The translations under genes and the position numbers were made by a program. From an uncultured Bacilli bacterium (lineage in GTDB: Bacteria > Bacillota_I > Bacilli_A > RF39 > UBA660): a stretch of 22,946 nucleotides of DNA. Each line of letters begins with the position of its first letter. Within the stretch, counting starts at the first letter, position 1. The stretch covers positions 1-22,946 of the forward strand of contig CANQRJ010000009.1 in assembly GCA_947626215.1 (NCBI GenBank), written 5' to 3'. Positions 7,356 through 16,300 of the stretch are shown piece by piece. The notes under the pieces are model-generated. The model was not told where the DNA came from. It worked only from the letters and a program-made list of their open reading frames with translations, and made no database searches.

Positions 7356-8426
7356 ATGAGCAAAAAATATAAAGTATTAGATTTGTTTTGTGGAGCCGGT
7401 GGTTTAAGTTTAGGATTTAAAATGGCTGGATTTCGTATTGTAGGGGGAATTGATTTTCAACAGGATGCGATTCAAACTCATGAAAAAAATTTTAAGGGAA
7501 GTCTTTCTATTTGTGATGATATTAGAAAAATAAGTAATGAAGATATTATTAAATTGTTTAAAAATAAAGTAGATGTCATTATTGGAGGCCCTCCTTGTCA
7601 AGGATTTTCTGCAGGAAATAGACAACAAATTGAGAATGATCCTAGAAATAAATTATTTTTTGAATTTATTCGATTTGTTAAAATTTTAAAACCAAAAGCC
7701 ATTGTGATAGAAAATGTAAGTCAAATATTGACTAAAGACCATGGCTTTGCAAAGAATCAAATATTTGAAATTTTATTTGATGAAGGCTATTATGTGGATG
7801 TAAGTATATTACTTGCTAGTGAATATGGGGTTCCTCAAAATAGAAGAAGAGCCGTGATTATAGGAATTAGAAAGGAATTAGGTGGTTTTAGTTACGATGA
7901 TATAAAAAAATGTCAGAATGTTGTTACTGTGAAAGAAGCAATTGGTGAACTTTATGAATTGGAATCTACTTCTTACAGATTTTTAAATGAAAAACCTAAG
8001 ACTCCATATCAAAAATATTTAAGGGCTAAAGATAGTCAAATTTTCAATCATGAACCTAAATATCCTAATAAAAGTGTTCAAAAACGAATGAGTTATGTTA
8101 AACAAGGTGGTAATTGGAAAGATGTACCTCCTCATCTATGGAAAGTACAAAGAAATAATAGGCATTCCTCTGCATATAGAAGATTAGATGAAAATAAGCC
8201 GTCTATTACTATTGATACGGGACATATGAACTATTTTCACCCTATTTATAATCGAGTACCGACAGTTAGAGAATCGGCAAGATTACAGTCTTTTCCTGAT
8301 GATTTTATCTTTTTTGGTACTCCTACTAGTCAATTAAGACAAGTAGGAAATGCAGTTCCTCCATTAATGGCAAAGGCAGTTGCAATTTTGATTAAGGAGG
8401 TTTTAGATCGTGAAGAACATAATTGA
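7356..8426 (+). CDS. C5 cytosine DNA methyltransferase M1 of a LlaJI-type R-M system
   Basis: This 356-aa enzyme has all core m5C methyltransferase motifs in order: SAM-binding 'LDLFCGAGG' (8-16), 'GGPPCQGFS' with nucleophile C81, 'IENV' (118-121), 'QNRRRA' (161-166), a target-recognition region at about 185-300, 'RESARLQSFPDDF' (305-317) and 'QVGNAVPP' (329-336). It should methylate cytosine in the recognition site and protect host DNA. The frame reaches an ATG at 7344, but GTGGG lies five bases before ATG 7356 and the second start gives the usual N-terminus. Its last 17 bases overlap the second methyltransferase gene, and it stops at TGA. It is the first gene of four. Two cytosine methyltransferases usually mean that the strands of an asymmetric site are modified by different enzymes, as in LlaJI (inference). 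Confidence 0.95.
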   Translation: MSKKYKVLDLFCGAGGLSLGFKMAGFRIVGGIDFQQDAIQTHEKNFKGSLSICDDIRKISNEDIIKLFKNKVDVIIGGPPCQGFSAGNRQQIENDPRNKLFFEFIRFVKILKPKAIVIENVSQILTKDHGFAKNQIFEILFDEGYYVDVSILLASEYGVPQNRRRAVIIGIRKELGGFSYDDIKKCQNVVTVKEAIGELYELESTSYRFLNEKPKTPYQKYLRAKDSQIFNHEPKYPNKSVQKRMSYVKQGGNWKDVPPHLWKVQRNNRHSSAYRRLDENKPSITIDTGHMNYFHPIYNRVPTVRESARLQSFPDDFIFFGTPTSQLRQVGNAVPPLMAKAVAILIKEVLDREEHN

Positions 8427-9474
8427 TTTGTTTTGTGGATGTGGTGGTTTTTCTAGGGGTTTTGAAGATGCAGGATTTCATACTGTTTTAGCTATTGATA
8501 ATTGGAAAGATGCTATTATAACATTTAATAAAAATCACCAATCTCCTGTAGGTGTTACAAGAGATATTTATGATTTTACAAATGAAGAAATAAAATCTTT
8601 TGCTAAACAAAATCATGTGGTAGGTATTATTGGGGGTCCTCCTTGTCAAGGTTTTAGTATGGTGGGTAAACGCGAGGCGACAGATGAAAGAAATACTTTA
8701 TATTTGCAATATGTTCGCTTTGTCGAGCAAATAAAGCCAGAGTTTTTTGTTTTAGAAAATGTAAAAGGTTTATTAACTTTGAATAAAGGATATTTTCGAA
8801 AAGATATTTATGAACGATTTTCCAATTTGGGATATAATGTTACAGTGGAAACTTTACGTGCTTGTGACTATGGTGTTCCCCAGAAAAGAGAAAGAGTTTT
8901 TTTTGTAGGTTTGAAAAAAGATAAGTTTCATGATCAATTTTTTCAATATCCCACTCCTTTAAATTATTTTGTATCTACGGAAGAAGCTTTAAGTGATTTA
9001 CCTAGTTTAGATCAAATGGAAGACTCTACAAAGTATAAAACAGAACCTTTAAATGATTTTCAAAAATTGATGAGAAGAAGTTCTAAGGTTATAAAAAATA
9101 ACGATGTGACACTTCATACGGAACAAACGAAAAAAATTATTTCAATGATTCCGGATGGAGGAAATATTAAATCTTTGCCACAAGAATATTATAAAATTAG
9201 AAATTATAGCTCTGCATTTAAGCGAATGAATAGTAAAGAGCCCTCTACTACTATAGATTGTGGGCATAGAAATTATTTTCATTATAAAGAAAATAGAATT
9301 CCAACGGTTCGTGAATCTGCTAGAATTCAGTCTTTTCCTGATGATTTTGAATTCGTTGGTACAAAAACGAGCCAGTATACTCAGGTTGGAAATGCTGTCC
9401 CTCCTTTACTCGCAGAAAGTGTGGGGAAAGCTATATTAGATATATATGATGAATTAGAGAAAGGAAATGATTAA
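8410..9474 (+). CDS. C5 cytosine DNA methyltransferase M2 of a LlaJI-type R-M system
   Basis: This is a 354-aa m5C methyltransferase paralogous to the preceding one. Motifs are 'IDLFCGCGGFSRGF' (5-18), 'GGPPCQGFS' with C79, 'LENV' (115-118), 'QKRERVFFVG' (158-167), 'RESARIQSFPDDF' (301-313) and 'QVGNAVPP' (325-332). It starts at GTG 8410: a strong AAGGAGG (8394-8400) lies nine bases before it, inside the M1 gene, and the motif I region begins at once. The segment before motif IX ('SSAFKRMNSKEPSTTIDCGHRNYFH') is very similar to M1's, so the pair probably arose by duplication and differs mainly in the central recognition region. One base separates its stop from the preferred start of the motor gene. 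Confidence 0.95.
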   Translation: MKNIIDLFCGCGGFSRGFEDAGFHTVLAIDNWKDAIITFNKNHQSPVGVTRDIYDFTNEEIKSFAKQNHVVGIIGGPPCQGFSMVGKREATDERNTLYLQYVRFVEQIKPEFFVLENVKGLLTLNKGYFRKDIYERFSNLGYNVTVETLRACDYGVPQKRERVFFVGLKKDKFHDQFFQYPTPLNYFVSTEEALSDLPSLDQMEDSTKYKTEPLNDFQKLMRRSSKVIKNNDVTLHTEQTKKIISMIPDGGNIKSLPQEYYKIRNYSSAFKRMNSKEPSTTIDCGHRNYFHYKENRIPTVRESARIQSFPDDFEFVGTKTSQYTQVGNAVPPLLAESVGKAILDIYDELEKGND

Positions 9475-9475
9475 T

Positions 9476-11629
9476 ATGTTTAATGAAATTCATCCATTTG
9501 AAAGAGAAATTCAAGAAACTCAATCAAAATATAAGATTGTAAAAAAAGGAATTACTCAACAAAGTTCTTATAACTTGTCTTTAGAGTTAGAAAAATATTT
9601 ATTAGAAAAAGGGGCGATTAAAAGAATTTTAGATAAAGGAGATGCTAATCATATTTATTATGAATTAAATGATGGTGTCACTCTTCAACTTAGTAAAAAT
9701 ATTATTGATTTGATTGGTGAAAATTATAATCATTCAAATAATAAAGTTTATTTTGATCATACTATTAGTGGTGTTACAGAAAAATTTCAAATTAAACGAA
9801 AAGATCATAATATTAATGATGAACGCTTTAAATGGTTTGTTCAATTATATGATAAAAACTTTGAAGGTTCTCTTTTAAAAATATATTATGATGAAGCTAA
9901 TAAAAAACTTGTTTTTGATAATGATTTTCGATTGAATAAAAATATAAGTGATTTAGAAGTAACGAATGATGAAGTCGTAGAAAAGTCTAATATTGAACTT
10001 TTTAGAGAGTACTATATTAAAAATATCGATGAAAAAGAGGCTAATGAAACTTATTATAAAACTATCATTAATACACGAGAAAATTTTGTAAAAGAATATC
10101 CTTTGGAAGATTTAAAAAATTTAACTTTGGAACAATATGCTTACGATGTGAATTATCAAGGTAAGCCTAGTTTATGTTATGAATTAGCTACAGGTAAATT
10201 CTCTAAAATTATTGATATACATGTAGGTTCTCATGGCGGTAAATTTGGTATTTACATGCATAGTGATAAAAAAGCTTATTGTGGTAAAAATGATGATGTG
10301 GTAAGTGATCCTGAAGCTTTGTGGGAGCAAATTCGTGATCAAATTTATCATTTTTTAAAAGATGTTGAAAACGATAAGTTTGATGAGCTAACAAAAGAAA
10401 AATATCCATTAATTTTTGGAATGAATTTACTCATGACTAAGTTAAGTGTTTTGTATTTTCCTGAAAAACTTTTAGGAATGGGTTCTATTGGTAAATTAAC
10501 TCAAGCTTGTGAATTATTTGGAGTTGATTTTACGGATTCTCAATGTTCTGCTACAATATCTCATAATTTAAGTAATTTTATTAAAGAAAATGTGGATGAA
10601 GTTAATGAGCATGATCCTCAGTATATTGCAGATTTACTTTTTGATTTCTTGAAATTACCATCAGAAGAAATAGAGTTTTCTCTCAATGAAGACGGTGTGA
10701 CTGGTGGATATAATATGATTTATTATGGAACACCAGGATGTGGTAAAAGCTATCAAGTAAATGATCATTTTAATGAAAATGATTTTATGGTTTTTCGAAC
10801 AACTTTTCACCCAGAGTATTCTAGTAGTGATTTTATAGGTCAAATTATGCCTGTTGTAAAAGATGAGGGAGTTGAATATATTTTTCAAGAAGGTCCTTTT
10901 AGTCTTGCACTTTTAAATGCTTTAAAAAATCGAAAAAGAAAAGTTTGTTTAATTATTGAAGAAATAAATCGTGGCAATGCATCTGCAATTTTTGGTGATA
11001 TTTTTCAATTGCTAGATCGAGATTCTAATGGAAATAGTGTTTATCAAATCGTAAATAAATCATTATCGGATTTTCTTTGTAAAAAAGGAGAAGTACTAGA
11101 AAAAATTTTTATTCCTTCTAATTTATGGATTATTGCTACTATGAATACTAGTGATCAAAATGTCTTTACTCTTGATACTGCTTTTAAAAGAAGATGGAGA
11201 ATGCATAGAATTGCTAATAAATTTAATATGGATGAAGAACATGATAGAATATTAGCTAATTTGTATATTCCTGGATCTTCTTATACTTGGCAACAGTTCT
11301 TGGATGAAATTAATGATCAAATTATGAAGAGAAATCCTACTGGACTTAATAGTGAAGATAAACAATTAGGTGTTTATTTTGCAACTGAAAATGAACTTTC
11401 TCCTGTACGCATGGATCCAGATGAAAAAATGCAAGATAAATTTATTGAAAAAGTATTACTTTATATTTGGGATGATGTTGCTAAAATAGATCCAAGTTTG
11501 TGGTTTGATGATCAAATTAATTCATTTGAGAAATTAGTAGAAAAATATCATAAAGATAAATTAAAAATCTTTAAAGGTATGTTTCAAGATGAAGAAACAA
11601 TTGAGTCACTTGATAGTTTAGATGAATAA
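9476..11629 (+). CDS. McrB-like AAA+ NTPase, R1 subunit of a LlaJI-type R-M system
   Basis: This 717-aa protein is a restriction motor. The C-terminal AAA+ domain has Walker A 'GTPGCGKS' (418-425), Walker B 'VCLIIEEINRGN' (490-501) and 'ATMNTSDQN' (554-562). The NTSD tetrad matches the NTxD element of GTP-hydrolysing McrB proteins, so GTP use is likely but unproven. The first 400 residues, with 'GGKFGIYMHSDKKAYCG' near 255-270, would hold the specificity or DNA-binding region, as in McrB. An in-frame ATG is at 9467, but the AAGGA site lies one base from it and ten from ATG 9476, so 9476 is preferred. The stop overlaps the nuclease gene by eight bases. The order M1-M2-R1-R2 matches LlaJI of lactococcal plasmid pNP40; the B. 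subtilis BsuMI locus is a related alternative. Confidence 0.88.
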   Translation: MFNEIHPFEREIQETQSKYKIVKKGITQQSSYNLSLELEKYLLEKGAIKRILDKGDANHIYYELNDGVTLQLSKNIIDLIGENYNHSNNKVYFDHTISGVTEKFQIKRKDHNINDERFKWFVQLYDKNFEGSLLKIYYDEANKKLVFDNDFRLNKNISDLEVTNDEVVEKSNIELFREYYIKNIDEKEANETYYKTIINTRENFVKEYPLEDLKNLTLEQYAYDVNYQGKPSLCYELATGKFSKIIDIHVGSHGGKFGIYMHSDKKAYCGKNDDVVSDPEALWEQIRDQIYHFLKDVENDKFDELTKEKYPLIFGMNLLMTKLSVLYFPEKLLGMGSIGKLTQACELFGVDFTDSQCSATISHNLSNFIKENVDEVNEHDPQYIADLLFDFLKLPSEEIEFSLNEDGVTGGYNMIYYGTPGCGKSYQVNDHFNENDFMVFRTTFHPEYSSSDFIGQIMPVVKDEGVEYIFQEGPFSLALLNALKNRKRKVCLIIEEINRGNASAIFGDIFQLLDRDSNGNSVYQIVNKSLSDFLCKKGEVLEKIFIPSNLWIIATMNTSDQNVFTLDTAFKRRWRMHRIANKFNMDEEHDRILANLYIPGSSYTWQQFLDEINDQIMKRNPTGLNSEDKQLGVYFATENELSPVRMDPDEKMQDKFIEKVLLYIWDDVAKIDPSLWFDDQINSFEKLVEKYHKDKLKIFKGMFQDEETIESLDSLDE

Positions 11630-12848
11630 AAAATATAGTTTAAAAGATTTATGTGAGATTTCATCTTCTTCTAATGATAATTATGTTGGCATTAAATTTT
11701 TAGAAGACGAGATTAAAGTTTATTTTCCTTTAGGTTATCAACTTCCATCTAATGATGCAGATTGTAGAAAAAGTATTATTCATTTGTTAAAAGTATTATC
11801 TATAGAGAATAAAATAAAGAAAAGTGACTCAAATTATTCTATAAATAATGATGAAAAAGATGAAATCCCTTTATATTCTTTTTTATGGATTATTAATGAT
11901 TATTTAAACAATGGACTTTATAATGATCGTGAAAAAATTTATGTAAAAGGTAATTCTGGTAAAATAAATTGGAAAAAAACATTGAATCAAAAGTTTTATA
12001 TTAGTAAAAATGTTCCCATTTATCTTGATTTATTTGTTGAAAAAAATACTTTAGAGGATAATATCATAACTGATATTCATGCGTTTTGTGTGAAAGTTAG
12101 TGTAGATTATATTGGTTGGCTTTTTGGAAATATTCCGATTCCGATTCATCATGTGAATATGGATAAAAAAAATTATTATTTGTCTTTAGTTCATCGAGAA
12201 ATGATACATTCTTTTGATGATCGAAAAAAGTCATTATTATTTAATATTGAAAAAATCTTAAAGATGTCAGGTGGAAATGTAAAATCTAAAATTAAGGATT
12301 ATGGTACTTATGATTTTGAATATATATGGGAATATATGGTTAATTCTGTTTATGGTAATTTAGATCCTAAAAAATTTTTTCCTAATTCTATTTATGTTCT
12401 TAAAGATTTTAAAGATGAGGTAGAAGCTTCTAAATTAAGACCCGATACAGTTTTAGAAGTTGGAAAAGATTTATATATTTTAGACTCAAAATATTATAAG
12501 TATGGTATTACGAAAAATACAAAAGATTTGCCAGAGACTGATTCCACTCAGAAGCAAATTACTTATGCAGATCAAGCTAAAAATAAATATCCTCAATATC
12601 ATAATATTTTTAATGCTTTTATATTACCTTTTAATAAAGATGAAAAATTATTTAATACCGATCGATGTATTCAATATGTCGGATATTCTAAAAGTAGTTG
12701 GAGAAAAAATATCAATTATTATGAACATATCTCATTGGTTTTAATGGATACTAAATTTTTAATTGAGTGTTATGTTAATCATGAAAATTCAGAAATTGAT
12801 AAATTATTAGCTTCTATACAGGAAGTTATGGATGATTTTAATTCTTAA
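11622..12848 (+). CDS. LlaJI-family restriction endonuclease, R2 subunit
   Basis: The 408-aa protein resembles the RE_LlaJI family. Its C-terminal nuclease region has a PD-(D/E)xK core: 'KLRPDTVLEV' (271-280) followed by 'LYILDSKYYKYG' (284-295), giving D275, D288 and K290. 'STQKQITYADQA' (308-319) is typical of the helix behind the site. The N-terminal part has no recognised motif and may bind the AAA+ partner, as McrC binds McrB. The ATG lies inside the end of R1 with an 8-base overlap and only a weak ribosome binding site, so translation is probably coupled to R1, which would keep the nuclease level tied to the motor. A hairpin terminator follows. The nuclease looks intact; its recognition site cannot be read from sequence. 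Confidence 0.85.
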   Translation: MNKKYSLKDLCEISSSSNDNYVGIKFLEDEIKVYFPLGYQLPSNDADCRKSIIHLLKVLSIENKIKKSDSNYSINNDEKDEIPLYSFLWIINDYLNNGLYNDREKIYVKGNSGKINWKKTLNQKFYISKNVPIYLDLFVEKNTLEDNIITDIHAFCVKVSVDYIGWLFGNIPIPIHHVNMDKKNYYLSLVHREMIHSFDDRKKSLLFNIEKILKMSGGNVKSKIKDYGTYDFEYIWEYMVNSVYGNLDPKKFFPNSIYVLKDFKDEVEASKLRPDTVLEVGKDLYILDSKYYKYGITKNTKDLPETDSTQKQITYADQAKNKYPQYHNIFNAFILPFNKDEKLFNTDRCIQYVGYSKSSWRKNINYYEHISLVLMDTKFLIECYVNHENSEIDKLLASIQEVMDDFNS

Positions 12849-12850
12849 AA

Positions 12851-12884
12851 AAATTAATATAGTTTTTGCTATATAATTTTTTAT
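12851..12884 (+). terminator. Intrinsic terminator of the R-M operon
   Basis: A stem of AAATTAATATAG (12851-12862) and CTATATAATTTT (12869-12880) with one bulge and a 6-base loop, followed by T residues. Confidence 0.6.
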
Positions 12885-12920
12885 TTTAAAGCAAATTTAA
12901 GGTTATGTTTTATAAAGAAA

Positions 12921-12949
12921 TTCATAAAATTTAAGTGAAAAATTATAAT
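12921..12949 (+). promoter_or_regulatory. Sigma-A-like promoter for the MMPL gene
   Basis: TTCATA (12921-12926) and TATAAT (12944-12949) are separated by 17 bases, upstream of AGGTGATT and ATG 13005. Confidence 0.5.
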
Positions 12950-13004
12950 TTATAGTTTTTTTCTAATCAAATTTGTGTTAGTACATATTCTTAGGTGATT
13001 AATT

Positions 13005-13301
13005 ATGCGAAAATTAACTGATTTTATTATTAAAGGACGTTATTTCTTTTTAGCCTTTTTTATTGTGATGGCTATATTTAGTTTGTATTTATCAAATAAA
13101 GTAAATATTAATGAAGATATTATGAAATATTTACCATTTTCTTCAGAAACTAAAATTGGAAAAGATATTATGGATCAAGAATTTTTAGAGCAAGATTCTT
13201 CTGTCCTTAATGTGATGTTTAAAAATTTAAGTGATGATGAAAAAATAGCTACTTTAGATCAACTTCAAAATATTGATGGAGTAAGCTCTGTGTCCATATG
13301 A
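13005..13301 (+). CDS. 5' fragment of a frameshifted MMPL/RND exporter gene
   Basis: This frame encodes 98 residues: a first transmembrane helix (about 11-30) and the start of the first extracytoplasmic domain, as expected at the N-terminus of an MMPL protein. The ATG has AGGTGATT seven bases upstream. The frame stops at TGA 13299-13301. The +1 frame is open from 13285 and carries straight on with 'YDNTEKYNKDSYTLYVLNVDD' into the large downstream frame. One extra base or two missing bases between about 13285 and 13301 explains the break. No slippery heptamer or prfB-like signal is visible, so a mutation or an assembly error is more likely than programmed frameshifting. Confidence 0.8.
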   Translation: MRKLTDFIIKGRYFFLAFFIVMAIFSLYLSNKVNINEDIMKYLPFSSETKIGKDIMDQEFLEQDSSVLNVMFKNLSDDEKIATLDQLQNIDGVSSVSI

Positions 13302-13350
13302 TAATACTGAAAAATATAATAAAGATTCCTATACTTTATATGTATTAAAT

Positions 13351-16300
13351 GTGGATGATTATGATCATTCTGAGGTTGCAACTAATGTATATAATTATGT
13401 AAAAGATCATTTTAAAGTGGCAGGTATGAGTGGTTCCATTTACGATGAAAATAAGCTTATTTTACAATTATGGATTGTGATTTTAGCGATTTCTTCTGCA
13501 ATGATCATTCTTATTATTTTGAGTGATTCTTATTTGGAACCCTGGTTGTATTTAATTTCTATAGGGATTGCAGTTTTTATTAATAAAGGTACGAATATTA
13601 TGTTTGATCAAGTATCTTCTATTACGAATTCAATTGTTGCTATTTTACAACTTGCTTTATCTATGGATTATTCTATTATGTTATCTAATAGATATAAACA
13701 AGAAAAAAAGAAACATGCAAATAAGATTGAGGCAATGAAGGAAGCTTTATATCATTCATTTAAATCTATATCTAGTAGTTCTGTTACTACCATCGTTGGA
13801 TTGGCGGCTCTTGTATTTATGAGTTTTACTATTGGTAAGGATTTGGGTCTTGTTTTAGCTAAAGGTGTTTTACTTAGTTTAATTAGTATTTTCTTTTGTT
13901 TACCTGCTTTGCTTTTAATTTTTGATCATCTTATTGAAAAAACAAAAAAGAAATCTTTAAAATTTAATTTATCTAAATTAGGTCATTTTATTTATAAGAC
14001 TAGATATTTTCAAATTGTTTTTGTTATTTTAATTTTTATTGGTTCCTATTTTTTAAAAGGAAATATAAATATTTTGTATACGGATTCCGAACAAGACGAA
14101 GTTGGTAAAATTTTTCAAGAAACGAATCAAATTGCTATTGTATATAATAACAAGTATGAAGAACTTATTTCTTCCTATTGTCAAAAGTTAATGGAAAATG
14201 AAAAAATAGATCAGGTTTTATGTTATTCAAATACACTGAATGAAAAATTAGCTTATGATGAACTTAATAAAAAATTTGAAGATTTAGGAGAAAATACTCA
14301 AATTGATGAATATTTAATTAAAATTATTTATTATAATTATTATCATCAAAATGAAAATAAAATGACATTAAATGATTTTGTTTCTTTTATTAAATCGGAT
14401 ATTTATACTAATGAAAACTTGAATGATTTTTTAGATTCAAAAACTAAAAATAATATTGATTTATTAGAAAATTTTACTTCATCTTCTTTGATAAATAAGA
14501 AAAGAACTATTCATGAGATAGCAAATATTTTGGGTATGAATGAAGATGATGCAAAAAATCTTTTAATTTATTATAATAGTAAAAATGTTGAAACTAAAAT
14601 GACTATAAGTGATTTTATTCGTTTTATGCTTGATGATGTAGCAAATGATAGAGAGTATTCTTCAAATTTAGATTTAACCACTCTTTCAAAATTAAAGCAA
14701 CTACAAGAATTTACTAATGTAAATAACATAAATAAAAAGATGGATTCAAGTGAACTGTCTAGTATTTTTGGTATTGATCAAAATTTAGTTGAACAAGTTT
14801 TTTTGCTTTATCGAATTTATTTTGAAAGTTCTACAAAAATGACGTTAAATGAATTTTCGAATTACGCTTTAGAAATTGCATCACTGGATCCATATAAAGA
14901 AATGTTTGATGACCAAACAAAACAATCTTTACAATTATTAAAAATGTTAAGTGATGATACTATTATTAATGTTCAGTTAGATAAAAATACACTGAAACAG
15001 TATCTTATTTCATTTGGCTTGCCTATGAGTGATGATACTTTAGCTCGTTTATATGATTATTATACTGGCTCTTATTCTAATTCTGTATTGAGTCTAAATG
15101 ATTTTGCAACTGTTGCTTTAAAAATGGCTAACCAACCTATATATAAAGATTATTTTGCAGATATGATAGATTCTTTGAATAATATAAAAACTTTAACTTC
15201 TTTTTACAATTTTTCTTTACCAAAAGAAATGCTTTATCAAAGGTTTGGGATAAAAGATGAAATCAAAACTTTAATAGATCCTTTTATTCCTAATTCTTTA
15301 ACTCCGTTAGAATTTGTAAATACTTCATTAAATACGAAAGAAATTGTTGAAAATCTAGATGATAATAGTTTATCTTTGCTAAAGAAAGCTTTCTTAATTC
15401 TAAATAATGTAGATACTCTTTATAATGTTCAAAGTCTTTCTGATGCGTTATCTTTAGATAGAAATATTGTGAATGTGATCTATGGATTTTATGATTCTCA
15501 AAATGGTCAACTTAAAAATATGTCTATAAAAGATTTTATTTGTTTTTTATATGATCATAAAGAAAATTTTCTTTTCTCTTCTAGTCTTGCTCCTTATCAA
15601 AGTACTTTAGATTTTTCATATTCCATAGTTAACAACACAAAAAATTTATATAATTATCATGAACTTGCTTCTCTTATAAATGTTGAAGCTTCTAAAGTTC
15701 ATCAAATTTTTGGGCTTTATGATTATTATCATTCTGCTACTGTAATGACTCCTTTTGATTTTGTAAACTTTTTATTAGAAAATCAAAAAAATGAATTATT
15801 ATCTCAAAATATTTCTCAAGATTCATGGAATGAATTATCTTTAGTAAAAGAAGTTATGCAAAGTAGTATTGAAAACATAAAATATACTTCTATAAAATTG
15901 GGATCTTTATTAAATATTGATCATGATAAAATTAGTTTATTATTTAGTTTATATAATTCTAAATATTTAAAAGTGAATCAAGAAATTTCTTTAAAAAAAT
16001 TTGTAGATTTTATTATTAGTGATGTTATGAACCATAAAGAATATTCTAAAAAATTTAATGAAGAAAAACGAAATCAATTAACTACTATAGAAGCAATTAT
16101 GAATCATTCTTTAGACGGAACAAAATATACGTCATCTGAGATTTTTGCTTTATTATATATTTTAAGTGATCAATTGGATTCCTCTTTAGTGGATTTAATT
16201 TATATGTATTATGGAAGTAATTATGAGTATGATGAATCATGGAAAATGACTGTGGAAGAATTTGTTCATTATTTGAATTCTGATATTATCACAGATAAAA

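Noticed and set aside
13299..13301. TGA read as tryptophan (mollicute code) or recoded, to avoid the MMPL break
   Set aside because: TAA follows directly in the same frame at 13302 and another TGA at 13308, and the continuation lies in a different frame, so recoding TGA would not help. All other tryptophans are TGG.
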